DNA from: Polydactylus sextarius
Taxonomy: Eukaryota; Chordata; Actinopteri; Polynemidae
Direction: 5' to 3'
DNA length: 64,000 bases
NCBI GenBank assembly: GCA_016801845.1
Contig: CM028917.1
Coordinates: 1,638,001-1,702,000 of the forward strand
Part shown: positions 35,081-47,099 of the stretch, in pieces
Layout of the letters: every line of letters starts with the position of its first letter
How positions within the stretch are numbered: the stretch's first letter is position 1
The notes under the pieces: model-generated
Told to the model about the DNA's origin: nothing
Seen by the model: only the letters and a program-made list of their open reading frames with translations
Database searches by the model: none
Program-made: the position numbers and the translations under genes

Positions 35081-37000
35081 GTTAAGAGGATATTGGAGAG
35101 TTTACGTGGGGCCCCACCTCAGAGGGCCGCTGAGGGGCCTGAGTGCTGGCGACCCCATGGCTCTCTCTCTCTGGCCTCTGATGTGGGGCTGCGGCAGTGG
35201 CAGCAACCATGGGTGTGGGTTCAACACCTGAGCGCTGGAGCTGTCTATGTGGAGAGATTAAAGGGGCCATATCGATCCACAAGAGCTCATGCATTTTGCA
35301 TGAGGGAGACATTGTCAAAGAGGTGTCTCAGATTGAAAAAATAGTGGAGGGAGAGTTCTAGAAAATATGCTGAACTCTGTGAAAAATCTTAATGTTGAAG
35401 TGTTATGCATGTAAACTCGCCTTTATATATTGGATTGCCCATGAACTCTCATCGACCTGTGATATTACTCGTTTTTCACCCCCCACCACCACCACCATTT
35501 GCAACCACACCACCATTTCCTCCTCCTTCTTCTTCACCTCCTACTCTGTATATTTTTTTTTTTTTCCCTTTTTGGTGGTTGAGGTTGTAATGTTGAAGTC
35601 AGAATGTGAAAAACAAGCCTCCCCGAAAAAAGAAAAAGAAAAAGAAAAACTGGCAGCCGGAGAGTGTCTAATGGCGGCAGTGAGTCCGTTGGAGAATTCT
35701 CAAGTAGAGTGTGAATTATTTAGAACGTGTGGCTAGTGTGCAGAGCATGAAGCCACCCCGCCCGCCAACCGCCACTGCACAGTTCGACGTGCAAGAAAAC
35801 ATTCGTCCTCCCAACCCCTCGCTGAGTCTGAGGTCTTCATTTCTCCTCTTTGCCAGCGGTTTGGTGTAGTGAGAGGCCCGAGCAAAAAAAAAAAAAAATT
35901 TAATTTTCTTTCTACTTTAGTGCAAAAAAAAAGTGATTTTCCTCATCTGTACAGCACGTCTGCCAAAACAGAAAGTGAAGCACAGAGAACTCACTTTGAC
36001 CCATTTACGGCTCCCATGATGCAACTGATTATTCATCATCAACATTTCATGCAGGTCATCATACATGTTTAAAAGCACACCACTGTACTGTTCTGAACCC
36101 CCCCCCCTCTCCATCATACACACACACCCAGGCCATCCACATCTACCTCCCCAACAGTCTGAGAGCCCCTCAGAGCCTCCTTACTCTGCAAGCACATGTC
36201 AATCTCACCTGAACGACCCCCGATAACAAGACAAAAGCAATCAATCTCTGATATTGGCCGGGCGGGAGAGAGTCAGTGAGGAGGGTGTGTGTGTGTGTGT
36301 GTAACATAGACGCTATCAGCAAACGCCAACAAAAGATGGAGATTTTCTGCACGCTGATGATTAGAAACACGGCGGCTGCTGTGACACGCTGATCTGCGGC
36401 GGTTAAACAGAGGCGGCTGTCATCGCTGGCAAATGATGACGCTGAGCACCGATAGAGGAGATGGGATCTTAGGTGAGTGTGTCTGTGTGTGGATTAGAAG
36501 GGTTGTGTCGATGCAAAACACAGCAACACACACACACACACACACACATACTGGGGCAGGGCCATACACATACAACATCCACACGAGTCAATAAACACGC
36601 AAACACAAACTGAGCTGTACATGGATCTAAATCCAGGCCTCTGCAGGTTTTAACTTTGAGATTACTGCGCAACAGTAAAACTGGGATACTGCAGGCTTTT
36701 AAATAAACACTTCATTTACCTTAAAAATATTGAATGATTAAATGAGAAGTCCATAGACATAAAATCGATTGCAGTTTTTTCCAGACCGTTTTATTGCCGC
36801 TGCGACCCGTCTGACGTCAGCTAACGATTGTTCAGCTTCTTGGTTATTTTTTGATGAATGAAAAAAAGGAGAAATTATTAAATAATGATGACTCCATTAT
36901 CATTCATCTAATGGAAACAGGATATATATCGCTAAACATTTAACCTGAGCCTGTACAAACCAATGGCAGCTCCCAAAAGTGAAGCAATAGCGTCAGGATG
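35081..37000. other. Unique non-coding DNA
   Basis: A perfect tRNA-type B-box word GGTTCAACACC lies at 35218-35228 without a paired A-box at normal distance. A run at about 35,885-35,898, C9 near 36,101-36,109, GT at about 36,287-36,301, CA at about 36,529-36,548. No exon recognised. Confidence 0.45.
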
Positions 37001-37065
37001 GCCCCCTGGTGGCCGGCTGAGATACAGCTCATTAATCGTGGCCTCCATGTAAAATGGAAACACCA
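37001..37065 (+). repeat. Fragment of GCCCCCTGGTGG dispersed repeat
   Basis: GCCCCCTGGTGGCCGGCTGA at 37,001-37,020, then ATACAGCTCATTAATCG and GCCTCCATG. This is the best-preserved of the three copies seen (others near 13,921 and, inverted, 34,340-34,380). Confidence 0.45.
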
Positions 37066-37925
37066 ATACCACAATCAAATAAATGTTCAAGGGCGGCGTT
37101 TGTTCAAATCTCCATTTTCCTGATCACTGTTATGAATAACGAAATGAGGCATCATTGTACAGAAGGAGGAAGTGGAGGCACGTCAGCCATTTTTACATAC
37201 AGTCATGTGTGGGACATGTTTTGTTTTTACGGCGTACGGGTCAGTTTCCGACCCTGCGAGTGAAGGAAAAATTCAGTGCATGTTGGAAATAAAGATTTAT
37301 CCAAGAAAAATTCTAGCACTAGCTTGGTAGAGTAAATCACCAATGCGACATGATATAAAGCAGTGGTACGATGCACTGAATAATGAAATCAGACTTTGAA
37401 ATTATACCAAAAGCAGGCTGGGGCCTCCTCTACACACATCCATCAATGCAGAGCAATGGAAATGCTACAAACTGAAATGTTGGTGTTGTTTCAAATAATC
37501 CACCAATAAATAAAACTTAATAAAACTTTGGTAAAACTCCATAATTGTGAGTCATATTAATGAGGCTGGAGCGACTTAAAATGTTTAATTGATAAGTTAG
37601 TTATTGATTAAAATCTTTGCTTCGACCTGCAGGAAAAAAAAAAAAAAAACTCTCAGTGTGTCTCTCAGCCATAAATGCATGTGCACAGCTGCAGACTTAA
37701 CCACATGTGCGGCATTTTTTTTTTTTTTCCAACATCAAAAATCAAAGCATTTAAGTAGATTGTACACAAGCAGCACGTCTTGGAAGCTTGATCTTACTAA
37801 TCTACAAATGGCTTCTTGTTATTAAACCGCTAATTCAGAGGATTAAAGGATCCATGAGAACACAATCCCCTTTACTTCCTTTGCAGGGTACGCTGAAGGT
37901 GGCTTAAATATTAATTAAGCGCATG

Positions 37926-37963
<38 letters not shown>

Positions 37964-38504
37964 ATGCCATGTTGCACCCATATGCACACACGTACAGCAG
38001 AGCATAAATATGTACAGTGATGTATTGGAGGGTATATGCAGGTATACGACGTTTACCCACTTCTCAGTCCCCTAGGATGTGCACCATTCAGTGGTGTCTG
38101 TAAGCCAAATTGACCAATGTCTGTCAAGCTTTCAGCAGAAAACAAGCTTACTTACTTACACTGCCTCTGATTGACTAGTACTCATTGCCTTCGTTGGTTG
38201 GTTAGGTTTAGCATGAGGACTGAGGAGCCAATCAGAGGTGGAGTATAGCAGGTCATGCCAGGACAACAAATATTCTGTTAATTTTGATTTTTTCATTTGA
38301 ATTATTTGCCTTTAGATTATACAATGAACAGGTGAGATGAAGCCTACGATTCAAGCTAAAATTTCCTTTAATAATTGCAAATGTTCGCAGCCAACAGCCA
38401 TCAGCCATCAGGTCAGCTGATGTTAGCAATGCTACACCGGTGTTGTTAGCCAAAAGCTCTGTGAACATTAGTCCACTGTTTACAAAACAAGTGTTTATCC
38501 TTTG

Positions 38505-38507
<3 letters not shown>
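37066..38507. other. Unique non-coding DNA
   Basis: CA tract at about 37,935-37,962; A15 and T14 runs near 37,633-37,650 and 37,718-37,729. Nothing with coding signals. Confidence 0.5.

Positions 38508-38574
<67 letters not shown>
38508..38574. repeat. (TA)33 microsatellite
   Basis: Perfect 67-base TA tract. Self-complementary and able to extrude a cruciform. This is the longest perfect dinucleotide tract in the window. Confidence 0.98.
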
Positions 38575-38577
<3 letters not shown>

Positions 38578-38707
38578 TACAGTATCCCCCACCCACCCCT
38601 CATCTGTGTAAGTTTGAATATCTGGGAGTTTCCTACTTCCTTTGTCTCATTTTGTCAAGCAGCTCTTTCTCTTTTTTTTTTTCTTGTATTTTCTCTAAAT
38701 CTCCATT

Positions 38708-38714
<7 letters not shown>

Positions 38715-38748
<34 letters not shown>

Positions 38749-38768
38749 GAGAGAGAGAGAGAGAGAGG
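38715..38768. repeat. (CA)16-(GA)9 compound microsatellite
   Basis: CA tract at 38715-38747 is followed directly by CGAGAGAGA to about 38,768. Confidence 0.93.
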
Positions 38769-39081
38769 CCTATTTTCACATTGCAGACAACCATATCTTA
38801 CTGATTAATTCCTTTCATTCTTTTTTTAGGATGCTCAGTGCTGTCATTTCCCCCGCTCCTCTCTTCTCTTCCCTTCTCTTCTCACCCCCAAAATAAAAAA
38901 AAAATAAATAAAAAAATCCTTATCTAACTTCTTTTTTTTTTTCTTTCTTTGCCACAGTGGTTCAGGATGAGGAAATAAAGTGTGGTTGCAGAGTAGCGCG
39001 CTGTGCTCTGCATCAGGGGGTCTCACAGGCTTATGCAACCGAGCTCAGACGCAGATTCAGAATACACCTGCACGATTTGGG

Positions 39082-39116
<35 letters not shown>

Positions 39117-40320
39117 GTTGTATTCATATTAAAGCTTGTTGTGGCTTCATAAAAGCATGTTAGTTATGTCTAGAGTCTAAACTGTGGTCAGGAGATTTTG
39201 TATTTTCCGAAAGCGCGATGTATGTTTCCATTTTGCAAAGAAGTAACAACCTGAATCATTTTTATTGTCCTATATCTCTAACATAAAAAGGGCTCGGGCT
39301 AAAAAATGTGCTCATATTGTCGGCCAAGGGTACGCCAGCTCCTTTAAAGAGTACTGTAAATTGTTTGAGTTTCTTTTTTCTCTGATTAATACCTTCTTTC
39401 CACATTTTTCAAACAGCAGAGATCTCATTTTTTGATTGAATCCGTTATATATAGCACATTATACATTATATATAGTACATTAAGACTGACACTAATAATA
39501 CATTTTGACATGCTTGCCTCGCCGAAGCTGCACAAACTGCTGATAACGTGGCTTTGCGCGGTGTATCTCCGCTCCCCGCGTTAAATGAAAAGTTAAATTA
39601 TGAACCAATCTATTCTCGATTTTAACAACATCCTCCAACGACACATTATTTTAAGTGTTCCTGTAAAAAAAAAAAAAAAAAAGAAAAAAGGGGAAAAAAA
39701 AAGGAGAAGAAAAAAAAAGGCCATTAGGAATATAAAACACCTCAAATTATTGTAATATCCTGATGAAAAGGAGTGGAAAAAGTTCATCTCCACTGATTCC
39801 TGGCACTCATAAAAAAAGAGACAGTAAATTGACATCAAGTGTCAAGCATGTAAAAGTCAAAGAGTCAAAGCTGCGACAGTCCAGCCCAATGTAACGGGGT
39901 GGGGTTGGGAGTGGGGGGCAGCAGGAGGAAAAAAAAAAAACTACTCACAGCAGATCACATTACCTGCGTTTTTCACTGAAATAAGCAGTGTAATTTATCC
40001 TGACCTTTTTAGATTACTATGAATGTGCTGTCTGTGTAATTTTAACTGAAGTCCTCAGCAGCTTTGCTGGTCTGGAAACACTGGCTATGAAACCCGAGGA
40101 GGCGCTCGCTGATGGGATCAATGGGCTGATGCCACCAATACAGCAATGATACAACACCAAACAAATACTGAGGGACTGCCTGACATTCACTGCTATTAAC
40201 ACACATCGAGGAAAATCACTTTCATCATCACCGCCGTCGTCTCCGTCGTTGTCGATTCACCTTCAGACTCAGAGAGCGATCCCTCGCCTCCTCCACTGAC
40301 GGCTAATAACAAAAGTAGGA
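38769..40320. other. Non-coding DNA with A/T-rich tracts
   Basis: AAATA-type run near 38,892-38,916, GT13 at about 39,089-39,114, and A/AG-rich sequence at 39,666-39,720 and near 39,930. Repeat-poor sequence at 40,000-40,320 may extend the element that follows. Confidence 0.5.
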
Positions 40321-40620
40321 GCCTGTTTTAGCTGTGACAAGTGTTTCAGGATTAGAATTTCATTCCTAATGGGTTCTCTGGTAACGGTTTAATTCACTAC
40401 CTATGCGATATCAATTCCATTATAATCTCATTAAGCTATTGCACACTGAGGTGATTTCGAATGAATGTGAAACCGCCAACCGTACGCTCCCCTCTAATTG
40501 AGCAATACTTTTTATTCATTATTATTGCCCATTATTAAATTAATGAACTTAATGGACTTATTTTCCAAATTGCAAAGACCCCTGGCAACATGTTTTTAAT
40601 TCCATTAGCAGACATATTGA
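40321..40620. promoter_or_regulatory. Strong candidate conserved non-coding element
   Basis: Three hundred bases with no simple repeats and an unusual density of ATTA/TAAT cores on both strands: CTAATGGG (40,367), GTTTAATTC, CATTATAATC, CATTAAGC, CTAATTGAGC (40,494), TTATTCATTATTATTGCCC, TTAAATTAATGAAC and TTAATGGAC. Also TATGCGATATCAATTCC and CCTGGCAACATG (RFX X-box-like half). All frames are closed at short intervals, so it is not an exon. Such word density is typical of homeobox-regulated developmental enhancers; conservation is untested. Confidence 0.45.
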
Positions 40621-40782
40621 AGTGTAAAAAAAAAAAAACAGAAGACAGAAAGAGAGAGATACACTGAGGTGTGTGGTGCAATTAGCCTACTGCTGCGACA
40701 GATCATCAGTGGCACAGTTTCCCTTCTCTCACTAGCAGGAGTTTGTCCATCTTGTCCTGAGTCTCTGGTGATGGCACTCACC

Positions 40783-40784
<2 letters not shown>

Positions 40785-40813
<29 letters not shown>
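40785..40813. repeat. (CA)14 microsatellite
   Basis: CA tract ending in CGCC. Confidence 0.93.
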
Positions 40814-40815
<2 letters not shown>

Positions 40816-41210
40816 CTCACTGCCTCCACTTTGTTTTTCTTTGTGCTCAACAACAAGCAGCTCGGCCTCAGACCTGACTCTGGTTTTAACCTCCAAGTCC
40901 GTCGCCCTTTGATATGAAGACGCGCCGCACGTGACGCGGCAGCCTTGTTTTGAATATTGTATTGTAAGCTGAACTAAACATAACCTGAATAATATATGAA
41001 ATAGATTTTCTGAAATGAGATCTTTTCAGTAACCAGAGGCCGCCACGCAAAATTGCCCAGAAGATGAAAGGATCTGCATAACTGAACGGCCGATCGATAC
41101 GTCTCAAACTTAAAATGGCAAGTCTTGATAAGGTTATTGAATTTTTCTTTTTTAATTAAAAAGCATACCACTGCTCGCGCTCTCTCTTGTCAAATACCAC
41201 GGCGCCTGCT

Positions 41211-41251
41211 GATGATGATGATGATGATGATGAGGAGGAGGAGGAGGAGGA
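41211..41251. repeat. (GAT)7-(GAG)6 compound trinucleotide
   Basis: GATGATGAT converts directly to GAGGAGGAG. It encodes acidic runs only by accident, as no splice signals surround it. Confidence 0.92.
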
Positions 41252-43049
41252 GAAGAGGGGGCTGTCCTCGTTTATTTGTTCCATCGCCCGTCGTTTGAAA
41301 TACGCCGGCCGCCGTGTCGGCACGTCATCAATCAGCGCGGGCGGAGAAATTTCTTTTCTGTTTGTCTCTGTCATTCCTCGGGATTAAGCTGTCACCGTGC
41401 CTCTCAAAACCCCAAGCGATGACATTCATATGGATATTAATTCTTATTACATGTCATTCATCAGCTCTAAAACTATCAGTGTTATTTATTTTATGCTCAT
41501 GTCACATCATTTTTCCATTTAATGTTTTCCTTTTCCCGCAAAAACACAACAAACTCATCCTGATATTTTCCTTCAGAAAATAAAGACAGCACTGATATGC
41601 GCACACGAATTATGTAACATGCGAGACGCGGCATCCGTTTTGTTTAATGTAAACGTCCAGAAGTGGCACACACACTCTCTCCTCCATACTCTAGTCATGA
41701 AAATGCATAATTTAAAGGAGCTGAGACCAAGCTGTTCCTCAGCGGCGCAGAGTGAGCGCTGCTGCATCGTATCAATGCGAACATCAGTGGATGGAAAACT
41801 CTGCTCCCTGGAGAGAGAGGGGGAGAGGGAGGGAAGGGGTTGAGAGAGGTGAGGAGGGGGTGGCCATTACATTCAATCGCCAACCGCTGGATAAAACTCA
41901 TTTCACTCTGCACCAGTGTCTGAATGGCTCTGTGCGTTTTCTCGCAGAGGCCGCGATGTGATAGCGCAGCATGTCAGAGCCGCACTAAAGGCCTTTTAAA
42001 AGCAGGTTAGAGCGCCACACACACACTCACTCAAAAAGAGCCACTGCACAAAGCCACAGAGCGCCAGGGCAGAACAGCAAAGTGCGGGTGGGGTGAGGGG
42101 TGGGGGCTACACCGGCAGCTGACCGTCCTCATGTCGCCTGAAGGACCTCCATCCACCCCCATCCACCTCCTCCTGGGTAAACACACAGCTCACTGCTGCA
42201 GCTCATTGGGAGGTCCGAGCCAAATTGTTGACAAGATAATGTCAGAGTCTATTTTTAGACGAATGGAAGCGTCTTCGGGTGAAGTGAGCCCATTTTAAAT
42301 ATTAATTCCTCGTGTCCATTTAGCACTTTCTCTCTAACACACCTGAACAGAAAGATTCAGGAAAAAAGCCCCGGTTTGCTTTGAGGATTGAGTGGGATTA
42401 CACGGTGAGAACACCAACACTTCCTCTGTGTGTCTCTGCAGGGCAGCATTGCTGCACGTCGCAGCAGGACCGTGTCACATATCATCGTTTTCAGGGTTAA
42501 GCTCAACTATACAGAGGTGCGGTCACTCGCCACATGAGCATTCAGACGCATGTCATCTCTTACGTCCCTAAAATAGCTCTTATCAAATGAGGTGAAGTGA
42601 ATGTATTAATGCTGCTACTGTATTTTATTTAGTTGGACGTCGGCGATGGCGGTGGCGGTGGCAGCCATTCTTGTGAGCAGTTCATTGACATTTAGGGCGG
42701 CAGTGGTACTTTTACACTGAGTGAGTGGGAGACACTGTAGCTGTCAGGAACTCTCAGTATCTCCGACTCGGAAATTACAACTATTAGGCTGACATGAGCG
42801 GGTTTCTGTATGCTGCACATAATATGATGTGAGCACTGAACACGAGCCACGTTGATGGGGCCGGTCTTTGCCTCACCGCTGTAAAAGATGTATCCATAGT
42901 GTAAAAAGTTGCATTGTGGTAAATGTACATGTCATGCTGCGTTAGCTATCCGAAGTGTTTCTGTTCTGGTTTGACAGATTTATGATGCTTAGAGCAGCAT
43001 TTTTTTTTTCTCGCCCGATCTAGAACCAGTTCTGCGCTTTTTTACACCC
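41252..43049. other. Unique non-coding DNA
   Basis: Repeat-poor for 1.8 kb, with a short GA-rich patch at about 41,811-41,860 and homeodomain-like words near 41,420-41,590. Several small frames, none bounded by splice signals or recognisable. Confidence 0.45.
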
Positions 43050-43074
43050 AAAAAAAAAAAAAAAAAAAAAAAAA
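43050..43074. repeat. A25 homopolymer
   Basis: Run of about twenty-five A. Confidence 0.92.
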
Positions 43075-43314
43075 GTGGCAAGTGCAAAAAATACTCCACC
43101 ATTTTGAGAAGGCAAGACAACGAGATTCTTTCCGAAATCTCCGGATGCCAACATGAACTGACTTTAAAAATAAATTCATAGCTTGAAGCAGTTGGACTCG
43201 TTGTCGACCAGGATTTCTGTCCAAATTATCCAAACTTCCTTCTACATAACATGAAGCTGATAGAAGCTGATCCTTGGGGTGATTTGTGAATTCATTCATC
43301 TAAAAACCAACACT

Positions 43315-43480
43315 GATGTTATAACCGTATATATTGTGATATCAGCCCCCAAAATTCCCGTACGAGTCTGGCTCTGGTTCTGAGGTTTATTGGCAGTTGG
43401 CAACAACAACAAACTGGTCCATTACCGCCACCAGCTGGTTAGGAGTGTGAACTATGTAACATTTAGCTCTGAACTGACCA
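43315..43480. repeat. Possible MITE-like dispersed repeat
   Basis: TATAACCGTATATATTGTGA and the following ATCAGCCCCCAAAATTCCCG resemble a short interspersed element I recall from teleost genomes. The boundary and identity are uncertain and no terminal repeats were confirmed. Confidence 0.33.
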
Positions 43481-43541
43481 ATCTGGATTAAAAATGAAAA
43501 GCTGAGCAGGATGTGTATCACACTCGTACATGTTATCCTTT

Positions 43542-43544
<3 letters not shown>

Positions 43545-43616
<72 letters not shown>

Positions 43617-43620
43617 ATGT
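43545..43620. repeat. (AT)14-(GT)14-(ATGT)5 compound microsatellite
   Basis: Three perfectly abutting blocks, AT 43545-43572, GT 43573-43600 and ATGT 43601-43620. The last unit combines the first two, which suggests stepwise slippage and point-mutation origin. Confidence 0.96.
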
Positions 43621-44259
43621 ATAGAGGATAAAATGACAACGGTGTCACATTATACAGCATTTTCACTGAGAATTATTTATCAGCAGGGGTTCAGTCATCT
43701 TTATGGCCTGGCCCTTTGCACACTACTAAATATTTCTGTTTCTAGTCAAGGCTTAAACAGGAGCTTTGACCAGCTCCACACTGGGCATGGCAACAGACAC
43801 TACAAATATACAGCAGGTTATATAATTATCATGAAAACTGCATGAGAGCGAACACCTCTCCTCCTCCCACCCCGTCCCCTCAACAAACACACTCAAAAAT
43901 CACACTGACAGCGGCAAGACATGTGTGTAGACACACAAAAACACACACACACGCATTCTGGCTGACACCGAGAGAGAGGCCAAGCCTGACATGAGGTGAG
44001 ATGAAGTAGCGTTTCTCATCATCCGCTGAGCCTGGCTGTGTCTGACCTGGAGGATGGAGGTAGGCCCAGGGCATGGCCTCAGGACCCGGCCAGCCAGAGT
44101 GAAAAAGCAGAGGTGGTGGTGTTGGGTGTGTGTGTGTGTTTGTGTGTGTAAGGGGGGGGGGGGTCTCCACTGAGACTTATAAAGTCTCAGCTACAATTTA
44201 CTGGGAAGGCTGAAGTCGCGGCGTCCGAGTGGCCACAGCGCAGCCCTGCTGTCAGCGCC
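43621..44259. other. Non-coding DNA with GT and G12 runs
   Basis: GT-rich at about 44,126-44,149, followed by twelve G at 44152-44163. No exon. Confidence 0.5.
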
Positions 44260-44400
44260 ACTCTTATTTGCTTCATTCCCTTTGACACTGCCTCTCGATT
44301 AGGGTCATAAATTCCATGAAATCGGTCAATAACCTATAACACTAATGTCACTCTTCTGCCATTAATTTTACAGCCAGTGTGCCACACTGTTTCTTCACCC
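44260..44400. promoter_or_regulatory. Short possible conserved element
   Basis: Repeat-free AT-rich words such as CGATTAGGGTCATAAATTCC and CTGCCATTAATTTTACAGCC. Appearance only. Confidence 0.27.
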
Positions 44401-46360
44401 TTTTACGTGACAAGAGGTTTTAAAGTCGCTGGGATTGATTGAGAAGAGTATATAAGAAGCTTTGAATAGAGTCTTTGCAACCGTAAAGATAAACACACGT
44501 ATAGCAAAAACACACTGGTGGATATGACTGTAAAATTACCACCTATATATGGTTGCATCTTCTAATATTCAGTTACCCAGCAACAGTGTGATAGAGGAAA
44601 ACCACCTGGAGGATAATTTCAGAAAAGAAATCCAGTTAACTGTTTAATTCTATTTTCTGAACATTTTCTTTCTCAACATGTCTAAATGTAATTTCAAAGC
44701 TTTCTCCACACTAAAACTCTGCTAAGGGCCTTACTTATTGTTTATATTGAGTAAAAATGCTGGAATCAAATAAGGGGCTGTTAAAACCAGAGACATTACA
44801 AAGGAGAAGACAAACCGCTTAAGTGGTCCAAAACGCAGATGTCGGTCGTATGACACCTTAACCTGCCTCCTCAACCTACAGTAGGACGATCACGTGCAGA
44901 ATCAGTGGGATCTGTGTCAAACCAATCGCGAGAGGTTTTAAATGATGGTGGAAACGGGTGCAGATGGACAGAGGAAGAGGAGGATTTTAAAATGGAAAGT
45001 GCACTGACAGGATGAACTGATGGTGGATCTGCACAGCACTCTGGACTGAGCTATAAAACAGATTTGTTTGCTTTATTCGTGTACCATGAAACGAACGTGT
45101 AAACACTGAAGACGCGAGGGGACACAGAAGAGCGTCGGTGAACATTTTACTCAGACGCGAACAATTCTGACTTTGTTTAAAGACGGCAGGTTTGTGTGAC
45201 GATCATTTTCCACAAAATAACTGTAGTAGGAGTGAGATTATATTATCTTATTATCACAAAAAACTACTGCCTCATCCTTTATTTTTTTGTTTCTGGATTT
45301 TAAACTACAAACTTGATCAGTCTGTTTAAATAACCAAGTATAAAACGGTGAGTGCACAAATTACATTTGTTGCTCAGAGAGGGAGGGCAGGAGTGCTTTT
45401 CTTATCATGCGTGGCAGGTTGCCGGTGGATATGTTGCTGCTGTTCTCACGGGGAGAAATTCTTCTTCTACCCCCCCCACCCCTTCTTATTTTATTTTATT
45501 TTTTTTTTAGTATGTGAGAGCTGACACTTCGGGGCACAGGCGGCACAGGCGTGTTAGCGATGCGCACACTTTCTGCTGCAACGCTGCCGAGGATGAAGGA
45601 CCGCTGCCAGAGACTCGACCGGAGGTGCTGGCAGTGCAACAGGCCCACTGCACAAAGTCAAAAAAATACGACTGCAAAAAATGTATATATAATTAGGAGT
45701 ATGTGACGTTTGGCTTTGCTTAAACAGGTCTTGTTCAAGTACATTTTAAGCTGAAGACAGAGAGGGGAAGGAACTTCTGCAAATGAATCAGTGCTGAGAG
45801 ATGCTGTTTCTTTCCTTGGATCAGCTGAAGCAGGACATTTTTAGGCCAAAGTGTTTAAATTGCCAAGAAATACTTTTTTTTTCTCCCCTGCTTCTCCCAG
45901 GGTTAAATGACACATGCTGCGATTCACTTTGGGTCCTATACTGTCGACACTCAGAGCAACTTCTTTGTCTATTTTTAGATTTTTAAGACATGAAATTTGG
46001 GGCTAAATCTTTCAACCTTTTCTTTGCTTCTTTTGGAGAAGCCAAGATCTTAATATTTAATTCTGCTTTTCTTTAGTTCTAAACATTATTCTGCATGGTC
46101 ACAGGCAAATCTGGGTTTTGTTCACTCAGTTCACGAGTGTGGAAACAAACACAGACAGTATCGCCTCGTGCTTTGGCAAAGTTGTGCGCGTGCTGGCATC
46201 TTTCCATCCTCCGCTCCTCATTGTTTTGCAAAGAGAAAGGAAGAGAGGGAGAGGAGCCTTTAACAACGTGTCTCCTGCCATTGATCATTTAATCTGATTT
46301 TTATTTTTCACCTCCTCTGGAATGGCTGGAGCTGAATTGACGCGGAGACTCGGTGTCGAC
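44401..46360. other. Unique non-coding DNA
   Basis: AT-rich. C9 near 45,472 and a TTTTATTTTA run near 45,487-45,508. Small frames without splice support. Nothing recognised. Confidence 0.45.
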
Positions 46361-46660
46361 GTTGAGGCAAAATGGCCGCCCTAGTCGTAGTAGTAGTAAC
46401 AGCTCACAAGCCCCCCGGACAACCTGAGGCATGGCCATCCAATCCCACATCATTAAGGCTAGAGTCCTTTATTGTGTTGGAGGCATTAAATGGCGCGCTG
46501 GCTATAGCCCTGAAGTCACACTCCACTAGGAGAAAACAGCAGAAAAATAACGGCACAGCTGGATAATGACTTTTCCCTGGGAGGCTGACCATGTGTACAA
46601 AAGCGCTAATGATAGCAGGTGCAATAAGCGGGCGCAAGGCTTTTACTGCGTCCGGATCTA
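46361..46660. promoter_or_regulatory. Possible conserved non-coding element
   Basis: Repeat-free block with CACATCATTAAGGC, GGAGGCATTAAATGGCGCGC and CTGGATAATGAC. Overlapping frames on both strands and no splice sites indicate non-coding DNA. Confidence 0.36.
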
Positions 46661-46839
46661 TTTTCCTCTGCTAAACTCGCCAGTGATTTCCCCAGTGTAG
46701 GTGTCTTTCTGTAGTTTAAGAACACCCCCCGCCCTCCCGCCCCCCCCCTCCCTCCCTCTCTCCCTCTCACTCTCCCTGTATCTAATCTCTTTATCAGCTG
46801 TGCAGCTAATATCAAAGAGGACTGTGGTGTGAAAATCCT
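46661..46839. other. C-rich spacer
   Basis: C-rich runs (C6, C9) and CT sequence at about 46,725-46,780 between two possible conserved elements. Confidence 0.5.
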
Positions 46840-46975
46840 GCAAGTAAAACCTGCTGTCAGAGCCTAATCACAATTAGCTGGGCTCTAGACCCATTAGCCC
46901 CAAGGGGAAGAGACCAAAAGCTGACAGAATTATTGTTAAAGCTACTGATTGCTAATGATCCTGCAGAGTACAAAG
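46840..46975. promoter_or_regulatory. Candidate conserved element with repeated ATTAGC words
   Basis: Within 130 bases are CCTAATCACAATTAGCTGGG, CCATTAGCCCC, GAATTATTG and GATTGCTAATGATC, that is, at least five TAAT/ATTA cores, several as (A/G)CTAAT or ATTAGC. No frame of use. Confidence 0.4.
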
Positions 46976-47099
46976 GGTGGGGCCTGATTTTTTCCGAACG
47001 AGGAAAAAAAAAAAAATCGATTTTCTATCTTGTGGGAAATACATTTAAAAAAAATAAATAAACAGTTTATAATCAGATGAAGTTGCTGGAATCTCATCG
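46976..47099. other. AT-rich spacer with A13 run
   Basis: A run at 47,003-47,015 and AAAATAAATAAA sequence. Confidence 0.5.

Noticed and set aside
44205..44260. GCGTCCGAGTGGCC resembling a tRNA-Ser A-box
   Set aside because: Downstream sequence has no B-box or cloverleaf.
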